NCBI RefSeq assembly: GCF_040115645.1
Contig: NC_089548.1
Coordinates: 3,968,001 to 4,032,000 of the forward strand
Length of the DNA: 64,000 nucleotides
Direction of reading: 5' to 3'
From: Euwallacea fornicatus
Taxonomy: Eukaryota > Arthropoda > Insecta > Coleoptera > Curculionidae
Part shown: positions 26,501 through 38,840 of the stretch, in pieces
Layout of the letters: every line of letters starts with the position of its first letter
Numbering within the stretch: position 1 is the first letter of the stretch
Notes under the pieces: generated by a model
Told to the model about the DNA's origin: nothing
What the model saw: the letters and a program-made list of their open reading frames with translations, nothing else
The model's database searches: none
Translations under genes and position numbers: made by a program

Positions 26501-27655
26501 TTTGCTAATCTCTGATTACCTGCCGGTCTAGATCTCATATGATTCTCATATGAAGAAGTACGAAAAAACGCTCCTTCTTGTGATTTACAGACCCAACCAT
26601 CCGAGTAGCTTTTGAATATTTCATTAAACGGGAAACATTCCGAATATATCCATCCTCCTGCAAACCCAAACGGAATGCCGCAGCGTGGCACGGGCGAAAT
26701 TCCTGATGTTAATATTTACAAATTTACAATCTGATTTAAATTTTTTTTTATTGCAAGACAAAAATAAGGTTAGAGGGGCCAGCAAAAAAATTCGGGCACG
26801 CAGTATAATATTAATATTGCTCCGGCAGGGCAACTCTGGCAGGCAGAGCTTTCAAAGCTTAATTAAATGAAGCTTAGTTGATAACTTCGGAAAAGTGTCT
26901 GTTCATTTTCCGCTAATCTTCCTCATTGTACGTGTACTATATTTTAAGCATTACGTAATATTCGGGAACAGCGTGTCTAGTATTTCGGAGATCCTACTTG
27001 AAACAACTTTTGTAATAAACAAGATTTGGAAATTAAGTTTCGCTGTTTGTAGCTCGACAAGATATCACGATGGGCCTAATTACGAATAATACTTGTGTTT
27101 TGTGGTATACGGAGACTGCATTGTAAATTGATGTAATAATAATACACAGTTATTTTAAATGAAACGAAGAAGCAATACGGGAGATGCACAAATAAGGAAT
27201 TTGAAGTAGTGAGCAGTGACGCAAATCACAAGTGTATCGATTGTAATTATTTTTGTGACATAATTTTCCCAAACCACTTTAAAATTTGCCTCTAAATTTC
27301 AAATTTACCTACTGAGTACGTAGTCAAGTGACCCTATCAAAACAGTCCCCGCTTGAATTTTCCGTAATTAGACCCGTCCACATACAAAGGCCACACCTAA
27401 CACAATTCAGTTTTGATCAAAGGGTCAATCACGTCTTGTTTAGCGAAACTTGACCGGTACATTGTATCAGCAATTTCACGGGATATAAGATACAGAATAT
27501 GGTCCTATTGCGGAAACTAATTATCGTGGATTACTGGTATAAGAGATATGTAACCGATCTGGATAGGATAGAGTTAATTTTGATTACTTGTACTTATTAC
27601 TGACTCTGTTTTGCCACCAAGTTGGGTATTAATTTTGCAGTAATTGATTTCGCAG

Positions 27656-27712
27656 GGAGACGGGTGGAGCAAGAACGAGTTGAACGTGGATAATTTAAAT
27701 CGGAGCGTGAAG
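27656..27712 (+). CDS. Candidate cassette exon, phase 0/0, in the large intron
   Basis: Seen: an acceptor ending GATTTCGCAG at 27655 and a donor AAG|GTGTGT at 27713 enclose 57 bases, which is 19 codons. Only phase 0 is open, giving GDGWSKNELNVDNLNRSVK; the other two frames carry stops. The stretch is richer in G than its surroundings. Phase 0 at both ends means it could be inserted between exon A and exon B without changing their frame. The pyrimidine tract is weaker than that of exon A, the donor has T instead of A at position +4, and a 19-codon open frame can occur by chance. It could be an optional exon or a fortuitous one. Confidence 0.4.
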
Positions 27713-28160
27713 GTGTGTTCCAAAGCTCCAACGCCTTTAGGAATTCTGTAATGGACGGAATCATTAGTAGAGTGAAAGTTTATAGGAAAATATCGCCGAA
27801 ATGGCTCTAATTGTTTAAGTGGTCGGATAGCCCGAAAATGGTCAAGAGAAAGAACAAAATTGGAATGTTATCCGCGGTTTATCTTCGCACGAAGGGCATA
27901 AATTGGCCAAAAGGACGATAATCAGACTGGAAAGGCTCGAAGGATCGAGGGATATCGACCTTTATATTTTATTCGACCGCTTGATAATGAAAGTCGCGTG
28001 CTGCTGAACTAATCGCAGCTTTTATCTGATTGTACTATAAAGAATGCCAAGGTAATCCGAGATACTTTTGCTTAATTTCCAACTAAGCTCGGAGTAGCAG
28101 TTCTATCAAATTACACAAACGACTTTTACCGCAAGAGATGCGCTAATGGATCGTTTTCAG

Positions 28161-28256
28161 GCTCCAAATTATGCATGTAAATCTGCCATACATCTCAAGA
28201 CGAATACCTGCCAAATACCTTCTAAGCACTCGACGAAAACCCCTTTAATCAGCCAG
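28161..28256 (+). CDS. Weak candidate cassette exon, phase 0/0
   Basis: Seen: CGTTTTCAG before 28161 and CAG|GTATTT after 28256 enclose 96 bases, 32 codons open in phase 0 (peptide beginning APNYACKSAIHLKTNTCQIP). The frame would meet a stop four codons past the proposed donor, so the open stretch ends where the exon would. It lies about 450 bases after the candidate exon at 27656 and has the same phase. The acceptor pyrimidine tract is short and the donor is only fair. In A/T-rich DNA with many weak acceptors, a 32-codon open run is not rare, so this is a low-confidence call. Confidence 0.22.
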
Positions 28257-30768
28257 GTATTTACCGTCTAATCCTCCGATCATTATACAGATTTAGATAA
28301 AGATGTTACATTCTTGCAATGTGAAACTTTAACAAAAACCGGAAAATACTCCCAGGCACGTAGTTCTACTCTGTCCGTCGATGCACCAGGACACGCAAGA
28401 TTGGTCGAATTAGGATAAATGAATTTTTCCGAATTCCACCGTGCGGCGAAACTACCCCCAGTGTTGAATAGTCATTTAACCAAGAATCCCCATATTCTCT
28501 GCAAGGCGACAATTTAACTCTAAAGCGTGGATTAGATTGATAATTTTGCATGTAGAAGTGTCACATTAAACAACGTTTAGCCTTAAGCTTGGCTTGCGGA
28601 CCTACGGAGAATAGGAGGGTGAGCGTATTAATGAAGGCGATTCATAATTGAAACGGTTTAATCGAGTTCAGATTATTAATCGCCCGTTAATGAACGTGTT
28701 GGTTTCGACATTTTTCCATCAACCGCAGGTATTGGTAATGGATATTGGAGACAACGTAATTCTCGATTTGATGTAAAAGAAGGATCAATATTACCAATTT
28801 GAAAGGAATGTTTACCGATGAGAGCACATAACCATTTACGGAAGTATCGCTGGAAACACGTGAATTTGGTCTTTAAAAATTTTAACGCGATGACAGTGCC
28901 TGAATCCTGCCGTGAGCAGAAAGCGAGGTGACAGAAACTAAATCGTAAACGTTTTAAAAAGCTCCAAGTTGAACCTTATTTTTTCCTGTTATTTCAAAAC
29001 TACGGAATTTCGAGGAAAAATAATCATCTCTAGATTTAGATTTGTAATTTCGTCGTTATAGTTACGTCTATTTTAGTGAGCACAATTAATTATAAAGACT
29101 TTTGAAGCGCACTTTACATTAACTTTCATCAGATAATATGGCGCAAAAGAAAAACTAAACTTTCGTTTTTGGAACAACACAGACCCTATTGTAGCTGTCG
29201 GGGAGGCTTCTCTAGGGACTGGAAACAATGTGCGAAATATAATAGCGACCGCCCCTATGCGAAAGCTAGATTATCTAAATTTTAAAATAACACTCCCGGC
29301 TTAGTTAATCATACGCTTTGTATAATTACTCTTAACCGAATCCAAACGAAATTGCGGGTTAAAATAATGGGTTCTAGTTTAGTTCATTACGTTTCGAAAC
29401 TTATTCATCAAGAGGAATAAAAGTTTAAGGGCTATTTTTTTATATAATAGTTCGGTTGGGGGCTAAGCCTTTAAGGTTAGATGCTTAATAATACCAGATT
29501 TAAGTAAATACCACCCGAGACTGCCTCTTTGTTTAATGTAAAAGGAAACTCTCTCATAAATATGTAATTTTGCAAACAGTGTCAGTCTTGGCCCAAATAT
29601 GGTCTGAATAGGTCGCGGAGCTGAATACGAAGGGAAAGCTAAAGTTTTCGAAGAGAAAACGATTTAGATGCCGGAGTCGCATTTTAAAATGATAGATAAA
29701 TAAAATAATATCTCATTAACAATTATTATTAAAGGCGTTAGTTTCCGGTATTAAAATAGGAAGGTGCCGGTCGCCATCGAAAGTTGGCAGGAGGAATGAC
29801 TTCGATGCGAAAATTTCCTAACTTGGACTTGAAGTTGTCATTTCTGCTGTGAAGGTTTTTTCCCAAAAAATAGAAAACTAAAAATGTGAATGGTGTTTGT
29901 AACTCCCTTTTAAACTCCGCACGCCGCGAACATCTGGAAAGTCTCATTGCATATCCGTAGTTTTGAAGGTCAGGTGAATAGTCAAGTTGTTAAACCCCCC
30001 AACTCCGAGGAGTAGGTGTTTCATAATTAATCTCTGCGAAACATGGAAATATTTTATGATTATCTTGGAGATTCTGATGCAGTCCACTGTTTTCTCCCGA
30101 AATGGGGAAATATACTTATTTAAGTTTGCTTTTTGCAAATTTTCATAATGAAACTTCGACGTGTTAAAAAAACATTATAAGCCCAACTTCATTCACCAAA
30201 AGTGTATCAAATTTCTTAAAAGTAGGTAAATATTTTATAACTTTTCTGAACTCTTCCTACTCTTCCTAAGGCCTGTTTGGCATTACTTTGATGTTCCAGA
30301 ACCTTCTTGTAACTTTGATAATGTCAATTCATACTCAAAAAACTTTCTTTTGAAAATTTACCCCATTCGCATGGAAGACCATTAACTTTCTTAATTACGA
30401 CAAATTACTCAGAAATTTAAGGAACTTTGGCGGACGAACGTTCAACAGTTATTATTGTAATTAATTAGGAAATATTTACGGGAATGGGAGACATCCTGTG
30501 CTATGAGCTAAGCAAGACGCCAAAATACGAAAATTCACAATATATCACTTTCTAATAAATCGAATAACTATCAACAACTGTTTCGATTATGTGATTAATT
30601 ACATCGTAAAAGCAGTTTACTTTGCGGTTCAATTATGAAAAGTGTGACTTTATCTGTCAAAATTGGAATAAAAATTATTAACGTGCTGTTAATTTTATTA
30701 TTAGCAGAAATCAGCTCGTGGTTGGAATTTGCCGCCCATTAATGAATTTGCCCTTGACACTTAACATA

Positions 30769-31488
30769 TACGGGATGTTTAAAAAAGATGAGGCAATGTT
30801 TGAAGGGGCGATTGCTCAGGTCATTTCATGGAAAAAGGTTCCTATCAACATAGGTCCGGAAATGTATTGTTTCCAAAATACAGGGTGTTAATTTTTTTTT
30901 AACAACGGATTTTGAAGAGTAATTTAAATACCTTTTGACCGATTTTTTAAAGCTTTCTAAAAATCCTCAATGCATGAAATATTCATGGGAAATAAGAGAA
31001 TACACTTTTGAACTTTTTGAAAATGTTTCTGTGTGATAAATGGACATGCAATAAAATGGTTATATTTCTCTCGCAAACGAAGCAAGGTGCGACGAAAATT
31101 TAAGAGATAAAACAGTTGTATTTTTAGTTATTTCACCCCAAAAAAATATCGAAATTTGATTAAAGTCAGTGGCATATATTTTTTTGCCAACAAATCTGGT
31201 TAAGGTTACCCAGCCCCCACCTCCCCCGATGCAACTTGGCATAATAATTTAAGTTTAGTTAGGACCAAATCGCTCCTTATTGCTAAAAACGACCCTACCA
31301 AATTTTTAAAAGTCGGTGAAAAGATATTTGAATTATTTTTCAAAAACTGTTGTTTAAAAACAATTCAAACACCCTGTATCTTGGAAACAGTGCATTTCCA
31401 CACCTATGCTTGTAGGAATATTTTTTCACAAAATGACCTGAGAAATCACCCCCTTAAATATTGCCGCGTCTTTTTTAATCACTCTGCA
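30769..31488. mobile_element. Fold-back element with about 185-bp inverted arms and ACAGGGTG motifs
   Basis: Seen: the left arm (30769-30951) and the right arm (31303-31488) are inverted copies. Both contain AAAAAAGAxGxGGCAATxTT, CTCAGGTCATTT, CATAGGT..GGAAATG and GTTTCCAA.ATACAGGGTG in the same order, followed by a second matching block (AACAAC.., AATTxAAATA, CTTTTxACCGA). The terminal ACAGGGTG-like motif recurs inside each arm about 112 bases from its end (30879 and 31377), so each arm is itself compound. The central 350 bases are unique and carry no convincing gene. No coding capacity; probably moved by another element's enzyme (inference). Confidence 0.82.
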
Positions 31489-33549
31489 CAACAACACATA
31501 TATATAATATACAATATAATAATTGTGTATATAATAGTTAACACATTAATAATAGAGTTTTAACATGTGATGCGAGATCATAATCAGAGAGAGAAATTGA
31601 ATTCGAAACTGTGAAAATTCAAACGAAAAAGGATACTCTGTATAGAATATCGTAATCAAGTGTAAAGCTTTGAGAGGCAATTTCTGGGCTCAAAGGTTCA
31701 CAAAAATTCTTGTAAACTTTAGCCGCAATATGTCTATCTGTCCGAATACAACCTGAGTTTAAGGCTCATTATTACTATGAATTATTGATCATAATCTGAA
31801 TGTGTTTACGTGGAATTTTTTTTAACTACTAAATTTAGTGAGTTTCGGCCAAAGCAATATTTTTATGTTAAAAAAAATATGTAATGACTTAATAACTTCA
31901 AAAATTATGTCACGATTTGATAATTCGATGTAGATATTGCATGTTTCTAAGTTAATGTGAAAAAGGGGTCTTATCGTTCATGGCACATTCGTGGATTGGC
32001 CATCCCTAGTTAGAACCCGTATTAACGATAGCGTTACCAACTTAGTGGTTCGTTCGGGTAGCAAACGTGTAAAGAATGGTTGGTGAAGATGTAGCCGTTT
32101 AAAAGGAGTAAAGCGTAAATCGGTTTTAGCCCATAAAAGCTTAAAACCTAAGTATGAATCTCCCTGTATATTCCGGCATATTATTTTGCATTCATGCTAC
32201 ATCGATCTTTGAGCTTCAATGAACCCTCTTAAAAGATTTTCTGCATAAAGAGTATCGTAAAATGTTCAAATCGGAAATTACCAAAAATTCCATCTTATTT
32301 TTACTATACCTCAAGGAAAAAGTGGTGCCTTACACCCTGAGCAATTTCCGAGGTCTTAGAAGTGTCGGCGACGACAATATTATTGTAATTTTTACATAAT
32401 GGCCCATAATCGATCAACGTTGTTGAACCCGCGGTAATGAATGGCCGATTAAACGATTAGCTTAGGGTTTTCTAATGGATTTCAGTCAGGGAAGCGATTA
32501 TTATGACTAAAGGTTGTATAGCCTGGTGGCACTACTCAAATTGGTCTTGTAGGCAATTAGGTTTTTATGAAATGAGATTTTATCTTGTTTAGCAGCGTGA
32601 TGTCGAGGGATCCTTTCGGCACAATTATTACCCGACAAAAAACCCAATCAAAAGGAACAATTAGGTCTCATTGCCACATCTTTTATTCCCACAATCTGGG
32701 ATTATTCCCGTATGGAAATAATCCCGGGAAAACCATTTTTAATGCGGTGGCGATGCGGTTAACTTGGCGAGCACAATTCCTTCGTTACGAAACGCCACTC
32801 GGATTATAATTCCTTTTGCTCTTTTCCATCTGTTTCGTTTCAGTTCGGTGATGCACTTTCCAAAAGGTTACCACGGTTGTTGGCTCTACAGAACTCCAAA
32901 TTGCCATAACTCCCCCACATGACTGTTCAAAAATTTTATTGGTGCAATACTTATTGAGTCCGCAATATCTACTTATAAAAGCAACAAAGCCCACGAATAT
33001 CCCTAATGTCCTACGTGAATATCTCGACATAAATTGAGGATATCAAGCTGCCGTTTCAGTGGATGCGGATGAAACGCGTACTTAAGATAAGTATGGGCAT
33101 AAAATAAAAAGGGGCGATTTGGTTTGATGTATTTCGGCTTATGACGGGAGCCATGAAGAGGACACGGCTTCAGGAATCTTTAAATTTCAGCCAACGTGTA
33201 GTTTCCACCCTTAAGAACAAGGGGAATTAACCCTGCTTAAAACGAGACGTCAGAGACGGCGACAAGGGTTCAAGTGACCATCTGGGATTACGCGTTGGCA
33301 TGAATTCGGAATATGCAACGGATTCACGAATATTGTTCAAAGTATTATTCTGTCAAAGAAGATTATCTTCAAATGTTTATTTTTACACTGGAGAACGCGA
33401 CTGGGTCACCATTATCCCAAACTTCATAGATTTCGTATGAGTTCATGCTTGGTCATTGTTACGGCACGAGGAAAGGCGACCTGTTGATACACATGACGGC
33501 AATTTTTTTTTTATCAGAGCTCGTATCACGTTCGTGAGGTAAATTAATT

Positions 33550-33915
33550 TGATAAAGAACCTTCTCGCAAAAAGAACCAGTTTGAAACACTTCACCTACA
33601 TCGAGATATCAGAGCCATTCACACTCTTAGTTCACATTAAAAAAATCGATCATTTTGGGCTTCGTTGCGTGTCACTTAGATCTTTTCAAACGAAGCTAAA
33701 AGAGTTACGATATAGTGGTCAAAAGAGTGCTGTTATAAAGCCGCTTTTCTGCACGCCCATAGAACCAAAGTTTCATCGCACAAAAGTGTTTTTTAACATG
33801 CTGTAGATCGAAGCCAAAGCATTTTTGCATGTGTTTTCACATGAAGTTTTGATCTTAAATCTGACTCAGGATTTACCCATTAAATTTCTCATCATTTATT
33901 CAGAAACACCCTGTA
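33550..33915 (-). repeat. ACAGGGTG-type repeat element fragment, minus orientation
   Basis: Seen on the minus strand from 33915: ATACAGGGTGTTTCTGAATAA, and about 110 bases further in a degraded second copy of the end context (CGATCTACAGCATGTTAAAAA). This is the same compound-end layout as the fold-back at 30769. The inner limit is uncertain. No coding potential. Confidence 0.55.
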
Positions 33916-35257
33916 TTTTCGTCCGACGGCTCGCCAATTTGACGAAATTCCCGATACTGAATGTTTCAGTGAAGGGTAGCTCAAATATTTAGTTAGTTTT
34001 TTGTGTAGTGTTACTGGACGACACATACAGCGTATAAATACTAAGGGTTGTAGTTGGTTAAGGCCAGGGATAGCGCTGTGTGTGGCGCCCTCCAACGTTC
34101 CCAAAAAAGACTAAGCAAGCATTCGAGTTTCTCGCCACCGGTGGCCCAAGCGTCCCGAATTTCGCCACATTGGCACGTTATCGAACAAAAATATTATCAA
34201 AATACCAAACTAAATCCTCTTTGAAGCCTTGCACCTCGAGATCCAGGCCGATACGGACCTGTGTATCATATGAACTTTTTATCTTGAAATTAATCAAAGA
34301 GTTGCTCTTTAAAGTTCGCACAAGTACTTAATAGAGACTCTATATGTCAAAGACAAAGTCAAAGGACCGTCGCGAAGGATTCTTTGCAATAAATGAGGAC
34401 GGCCAGGAAAAAATTAGCCTCTGCATCCGGGATAAAACTTCAAAATTCAATTAGCATAATTAATTACGACATTTTCATAACGTAGTTCACTCCATACGAG
34501 ATACAATCAAGCCGACTTACCGACCTCGTGAGGATAATTGCATATTCTTCACGTCCAAACTCCCAGCTCATTAAAATTTTTCTGCTGTGGATCTGTCGGT
34601 CAAAGACCCATTTTGCGCCCTATTGTGTTGAATCATCGAGACAATTTAGCTTCGCATCCACCACTAAACAACTATCCAAAGTTTGAATCCTATTCCGCTC
34701 TAAATCAAGGCTTATATCGTGCTTGTTAACCCGTGAAAGAATTAAACTGTACTGAAGCTGACTTCATTAAATGGTTCTAAATGAAATAGCAACCATAAGT
34801 ACAAGCAATAAAAACAACATTTCGGCTTGTTTAATATAATAACCGACGTTAAAGGGACATGCCGAGCCCTCGGGCAAATCCTTCATGGGAAATATGAAAA
34901 ATTGCGAGCATAAAAAGTTTGCGGATTGCGAAATTAGAGCCAGAAAATAGGCAGCAGAAATGTATAAGGCGATTTGGGTGAAATAACTTGTCATATTTTA
35001 CTTTTTAAATTTATGCGTGCTCTGCTTTCCTTTCTAACGTTATCTGAAGAAGGATATCCGCTTCCAAGAGATCCCGTTTATTAATAAAGTTTTCTCGTGA
35101 TTTTTTAAAGGTTGCCCGTGCCTTTTTCTTTGATTGTTGCCCATTTATCTCTGGCTGCATTTTTTTTTTAAACTTCCATTACAGGTAGACGGCCCCATGG
35201 GCGGCAGCATTAATTAATCGGAATGAACTTATTGGAAAAAAAAAAAAACAAGGGCAG

Positions 35258-35291
35258 CCCCCCTCCCCCGGCCCCCCCGATCTCCCCCCCG
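35258..35291 (-). repeat. C-rich tract; G-quadruplex potential on the minus strand
   Basis: Seen: four C runs of five to eight bases separated by one to five bases, directly after a 12-base A run at 35237. The minus strand has four long G runs. It follows a strong-looking acceptor at 35184. Confidence 0.65.
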
Positions 35292-36425
35292 CCGAAATCC
35301 GCTTATATCATTCAAAACGACTCTTTCAGACAACATCAAATTGAAAATCTCGGGTGTTTTCATATAGAGACCATATTGTGCTCTCGACTTCCCAATGGCA
35401 GATCTCGAAAATTTCATATCGCCATCCAGGTATTTTCATTACATATTTCGCATTCTTCGTGAAACTATTTCTGTGGATTGTGTTATGAGTAGTCGTTCGA
35501 GGTTTAGATAATGTCACAAAGGAGAACAGGTACAAAATTAGTTATTTAAATTTATGTAGCAGGGAGCAGAACAGGCAGGTGTTGGCATGACATCATTTGC
35601 TCAGATTAATTACTGCGATAATTTCTGAAAAGCAATTAACTACGAGAGATTAGACCTAATAATGCGAAAGTCGAAATGTTCCAGGATTGTCACATCGGTT
35701 AGTTTGAGTATGCAAAATAATGCTCTGCAATTTTGTTAATGGAGAAACGCACCTAATTTCCGTATACGTGTGAGGCGTTGTGCAACAATCTGCGTCGGAA
35801 GAGTTTTGCCCCCCATTATAGCTCCCGAGAGTCAGTTTTTACCTTCTCATAACCAATTTCCCTGAGCGAAAAGGCGAATGATACCATCACACACTGCGCC
35901 AGAGAATAATTTTGAAATCAAGAAGATTTTTTCTCTCTAAGAGAGAATATGGGTAAGACGCTGTTCAATCACAAAATTTGCAAGAAAATGTGTTCCTGGG
36001 ATTCTAAAGTTTCCCAACTTTCCTTCAGGCGAATTATTAATAGCCAGGGATCAATGGAGATGCATAGAGGTTTACATTTTCGTCGCACCAGTGCGTTCCA
36101 CGAGTTCCTACTCCAGGAGTAAATCTGGATAATAGCTCATCTTCTTAAAAACTACTTGACGTATTTTAATAACCTTTGGAGATTTCCATAAGTAAATTAC
36201 ATATCAAACCAGATAAAAGTAAAAATAATTTGCATTTCTATATAGGCGAGCGCATACACCTAGTTAACTTTGTTTGGTCTATTTTGAACTGTTCGAGTAA
36301 GAACATTTATTGCATGTTAAGTTGTAGTTCTTTGTCGCAAGGAACTTCCATGCTGTTCGTGCTAAGTCAAGTTAGATGAGATTAATGACAAGTTTAGCAT
36401 GGACATTAATGGAGAAAATTTCTTT

Positions 36426-36872
36426 TTAGCTGAAAGGAAAACTCATTAGAAAATCTTTAGTTGAATACCTTGATTAGTAAAATATAATTGATGACTAGGG
36501 ATATTAACTAATAGACATTTTGGAATAATAGGATTTTTGAGTTCCCATAAGAAATTTTGTGAATAATTAGTCTGCCATGCAAGCCAGCTGGGAATGGCGA
36601 GATAAATAATCGAAGGGCCAATAACGGCCTCTTTCGAAAAGGCCCCTTTAGCTGAAAACAAAACTCACTGGGAAACGGTTAGCTAAATTTCTAAATTACG
36701 ATTGCTAACTAGGAATTTTAAGTGAGAGTGAGCTTGGAACAACACGTTTGACGAGTAGCCACTGACTTTCCATTGGAAATTCTTAGCCTAATTCGTGTGC
36801 AATGAAAAGCAACTGGGGATAGCAACAGCAGTAATGGAAAAGGCTAATGACGGCTTTCCTAAGAAAGTTCTG
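36426..36872 (+). repeat. Degenerate tandem duplication, period about 222 bp, two copies
   Basis: Seen: TTAGCTGAAAGGAAAACTCA at 36426 and TTAGCTGAAAACAAAACTCA at 36648 start two copies that stay collinear. Later matches include TTCCCATAAGAAATT against TTCCATTGGAAATT and GGCCAATAACGGCCTCTTTC against GGCTAATGACGGCTTTCCT. The copies are strongly diverged, so the duplication is old. No coding frame is shared. Confidence 0.65.
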
Positions 36873-38840
36873 AAATCATGTGGGGTCGCATGAGAAGTGG
36901 AGGATTGCTACACAGCTTGGTACAATTTCACCCCTTTTATAATCTTTTGTCTGAAAAGGCAGATTATACTATACACTTCAATAATAGCAGGCTTTACTTA
37001 TGATATGTAAGGCAGAACAAGGCAGTAAATAGTAATAAGGCAGAATGAGGATTTCTTTTGGATATAATACACATAAGAAAACGTGGGTCAAATTTGCCTT
37101 GTGTGACATCGCTTGTTAAGAAAAAGCGGAAGTAGCGGCCTGGTTTACGTTCTCCAGTTAAGTAAGCTATCAGTTCATAAAGAGATATATTTATTGGAAG
37201 TTCTCCTAGCGTTCTTAGCGCCAGTTAGTTCGATGAATCACGCACTAGAAGAGAAACAGCGAGCTTTCCGCCCAAAAGCTTCTATGATTGTTTTTTTCCG
37301 TTCTCTCCCGTACGCGATCTTTCAGCCGTACCACGAGCTTTTACCATACCATGGTCGCGTCGCATCTTTTTCGCTTCCATTGAAAAAGTTCGTTAAGCTA
37401 TGCGGTTTTCGTTCGCCTAACGTGACAGTGAACCCTGTGCTATTTCCCATTTAAAATTTTAAAGGGTTAGATAATTGTGCTTCTGAATTTTAACTCGGTT
37501 AAAATAACGTCAAAGATTAACGGTTTCCCGACTACTTGAGCAAATTCATTCGAAGCAATTTTAACCTTTCGCAGTCAAGTTATGCTGACGTTAAGCTTGT
37601 ACTTTGTTATTTAGCGGAAACTTGGCGGCCACGAAACTCTCTCAAAAGTTATTACCGTACGTGACGTATAGGTTCGTATGAATCGTGCCTGTTCCGGTTC
37701 TCCGGTTAATTATATTTTCGATATAATTAATAGTAGACGAACCTGCGTCGCTTGAATCCTCTCCTTCCTTTAGGCCTACGATAATTTTGTACACGGTAAT
37801 AATTTTGTACCCTGGCGGAACGTAATCTAGTTTAGTTTATGGAGGGTTGTAACAGATCATTATTGTTAATTTTAAAACGTATTTACGAAAAATTGTTGTG
37901 CATCAGATTACGAACCCATCAGCAGGCAACTATTTCAATTAAAATCCAATGCTCGAAATAAACCTGCCGTATTTTGCCCGCCAAAATGGAAAAATCCTAT
38001 TCGAGCATTATAAAACAAATTAGCAAAATTAACAAAGGGCAGCCGGTTTGTCAGCAGCACAAAATATCAAATATAACTGAGGCCTATCACAGAGCATTAA
38101 AACATTAAAAACCATATCACCAGCAGATCTCCATGTAGAAATTTAAATCTAAATAGGATTCGAACATGACCGGGTAAGATAAATAGAAATATTGGGAATT
38201 TTGTGCGATTGTTTGGTTTTTGCATTCGCGTGGGTTGATGATTTTTCGATTTGGTTCGCCATTGTTTTACTTGTTTTAATAATTGTAACCGGAAACTACT
38301 AGCTTTTCCACACGATATTCCAATGGGTCTGCGTATCAGGTGTAAGCAGGTAAGGCTTTTTTTTACCCGTCAACTAATATAGCCACACTATGATGGCTTT
38401 CAAAGGCCGCGTTCAGCAAAGTCAACAGCAGACGCGTTTCATTTTTCCTGATGGCGATTATCGAGCGGCAAAACACGAGTCCATTAAAAAAAATACCGCC
38501 CATGTTGTTATCGGACAGGTGAGACAGCAGGTCTTTCGTCGGAGTTTAGCCAACAAATAGTAATGTCTGAACATAAAATTCCTCTAAAACAGTTTAAAGC
38601 TATTGTTTGTCAATGTGCAGCTCGGGTGCAACGTCACTGATCCACATTGATCTTCTAGAAAACACGGAACAAAATTAGCTCTTTCGATTTTTTTTTTAAT
38701 TTCGGAGGAGTTCGTGATCGTGAGGGAGTCGACGCGCAGGTGACCGCTACCGTTAGGGGGAGAGGGGAACTTACCGGAAGTCGTTGGAGTCCCTCTTAGT
38801 GTGAAAAGGAACCGTGAGCGAGAAAGAAGTGCGCGTCTCA

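Larger units (their letters stand above)
18892..27655. other. Intron sequence with few recognised items
   Basis: Apart from the relic at 20879-21212 and the SINE candidate at 23280, no gene was supported. The 122-, 129- and 133-codon open runs at 19609 (plus), 24895 (minus), and 25862/25922 (both strands) show no known motif. An A-box-like TGGCTCGGTGGCTAAACCA at 25655 has no good B box. Confidence 0.4.
28257..38840. other. Intron sequence between repeats
   Basis: Apart from the fold-back at 30769, the element end at 33915, the C-rich tract at 35258 and the tandem duplication at 36426, nothing recognisable was found. Confidence 0.45.

Noticed and set aside
36028..36121. Strong acceptor TTTCCTTCAG followed by a 30-codon run to TAA
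   Set aside because: The phase does not follow exon A, and no donor or poly(A) signal supports it.
38150..38180. Minus-strand GTTCGAATCC resembling a tRNA T-arm
   Set aside because: The rest of a tRNA cannot be folded from the adjacent sequence.
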